Source: an uncultured delta proteobacterium
GTDB lineage: Bacteria; Desulfobacterota; WTBG01; CAIYCZ01; CAIRTM01
Assembly: GCA_903881505.1 (NCBI GenBank)
Contig: CAIRTM010000085.1
Coordinates: 1 to 51,670 of the forward strand
Length of the DNA stretch: 51,670 bases
Direction of reading: 5' to 3'
Part shown: positions 51,504 through 51,670 of the stretch, piece by piece
Numbering within the stretch: position 1 is the stretch's first letter
How the letters are laid out: each line of letters opens with the position of its first letter
Program-made: the position numbers and the translations under genes
Notes under the pieces: generated by a model
Told to the model about the DNA's origin: nothing
The model's database searches: none
What the model saw: only the letters and a program-made list of their open reading frames with translations

Positions 51504-51670
51504 ATGGCCACGAAATATGTTTATGATCTTGCAATCGTCGGCGCAGGGCCCGGCGGCCTCTACTCGGCCATCTGCGCCGCTAAAAAGGGCATGAAGGTCG
51601 TGCTCATTGAAAAACGCAAGGATATCTCCAAGATGACCCGCTACTGCAGCGAGCACATCATCCTTGAAGA
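51504..51670 (+). CDS. FAD-dependent oxidoreductase, N-terminus only
   Basis: The first 55 residues of a flavoprotein cut by the right edge. YDLAIVGAGPGGLYSAICAAKKGMKVVLIEKR is a textbook dinucleotide-binding fold (the motif is GAGPGGLYSA with Glu at the end of the second strand), followed by RYCSEHIILE. The layout suggests the geranylgeranyl reductase-like or general FAD/NAD(P) oxidoreductase group, but too little is present to decide. AAGGAGA lies upstream and the gene is 16 bases after the NuoG-like stop, so it is part of the same operon. Confidence 0.85.
   Translation, partial: MATKYVYDLAIVGAGPGGLYSAICAAKKGMKVVLIEKRKDISKMTRYCSEHIILE

Overview
The window is a compact, GC-rich bacterial chromosome segment with genes on both strands. 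The cell envelope looks Gram-negative: there is a MurJ flippase, an LpxL/HtrB-type acyltransferase, a Wzm/Wzt-type polysaccharide export pair and several Sec-exported proteins. The housekeeping set (thpR-recA-recX-alaS, rpoH next to dnaJ, mltG, murI, queF, ssb, an EF-G) and a large iron-sulfur/flavin operon suggest an anaerobe. I favour a Desulfobacterota-like (deltaproteobacterial) organism, but this rests on gene content and order only, and there is no rRNA or tRNA gene here to test it. The fused double UvrA is a trait I otherwise know from chlamydiae, so a lineage outside Desulfobacterota is possible.

Layout. 1-8.5 kb, minus strand: murJ (cut by the left edge), a 1,856-codon tandem UvrA, ssb with its own promoter and terminator, and an exported MORN-type repeat protein. 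8.5-11.7 kb, plus strand: an AT-richer patch of small unrelated genes (membrane protein, methyltransferase, DUF3592 protein, short ORF). They are separated by attC-like palindromes in the spacing expected of integron gene cassettes. 11.8-16.8 kb, plus strand: a secreted Gly/Pro/Tyr octapeptide-repeat protein, an N-acyl-D-amino-acid deacylase, a DEAD-box helicase with a long structured leader, a CBS-domain protein and queF. 16.9-26.6 kb, minus strand: CoA-disulfide reductase-rhodanese fusion, acyltransferase, ABC polysaccharide exporter, glycosyltransferase, dnaJ, rpoH, mltG.

26.9-34.8 kb, plus strand: a protein resembling ferredoxin-dependent bilin reductases, a secreted C45-type Ntn-hydrolase with calcium-binding repeats, murI, a GerMN-domain protein, EF-G, an NfuA-type protein, a DUF2065 protein and a small exported protein. 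34.9-39.1 kb, minus strand: a B12-binding-type radical SAM protein and a cation P-type ATPase. 39.4-44.3 kb, plus strand: thpR-recA-recX-alaS. 44.5-46.0 kb, minus strand: glgA, divergent from the operon that fills the right end.

The right-end operon (46.3 kb to beyond the edge) is the most unusual part. A clean promoter followed at once by an operator-like palindrome leads into a 56-residue ferredoxin, a PorD-like ferredoxin, a PorB-like protein without the thiamine-diphosphate segment, NuoE-like and NuoF-like subunits, a NuoG/HoxU-like iron-sulfur subunit and an FAD oxidoreductase. The NuoE- and NuoF-like subunits carry PCP_red-like modules and have lost most [2Fe-2S] cysteines. It looks like a rebuilt NADH/ferredoxin electron-transfer complex with no recognised terminal catalytic subunit inside the window.

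Dispersed non-coding structure includes a family of intergenic hairpins made of degenerate ATCG/CGAT hexamers (about 36.3, 39.2 and 41.6 kb, with half copies at 7.7 and 44.4 kb) and a long imperfect inverted repeat at 16.2 kb. I found no CRISPR array, transposase, integrase, tRNA or rRNA.
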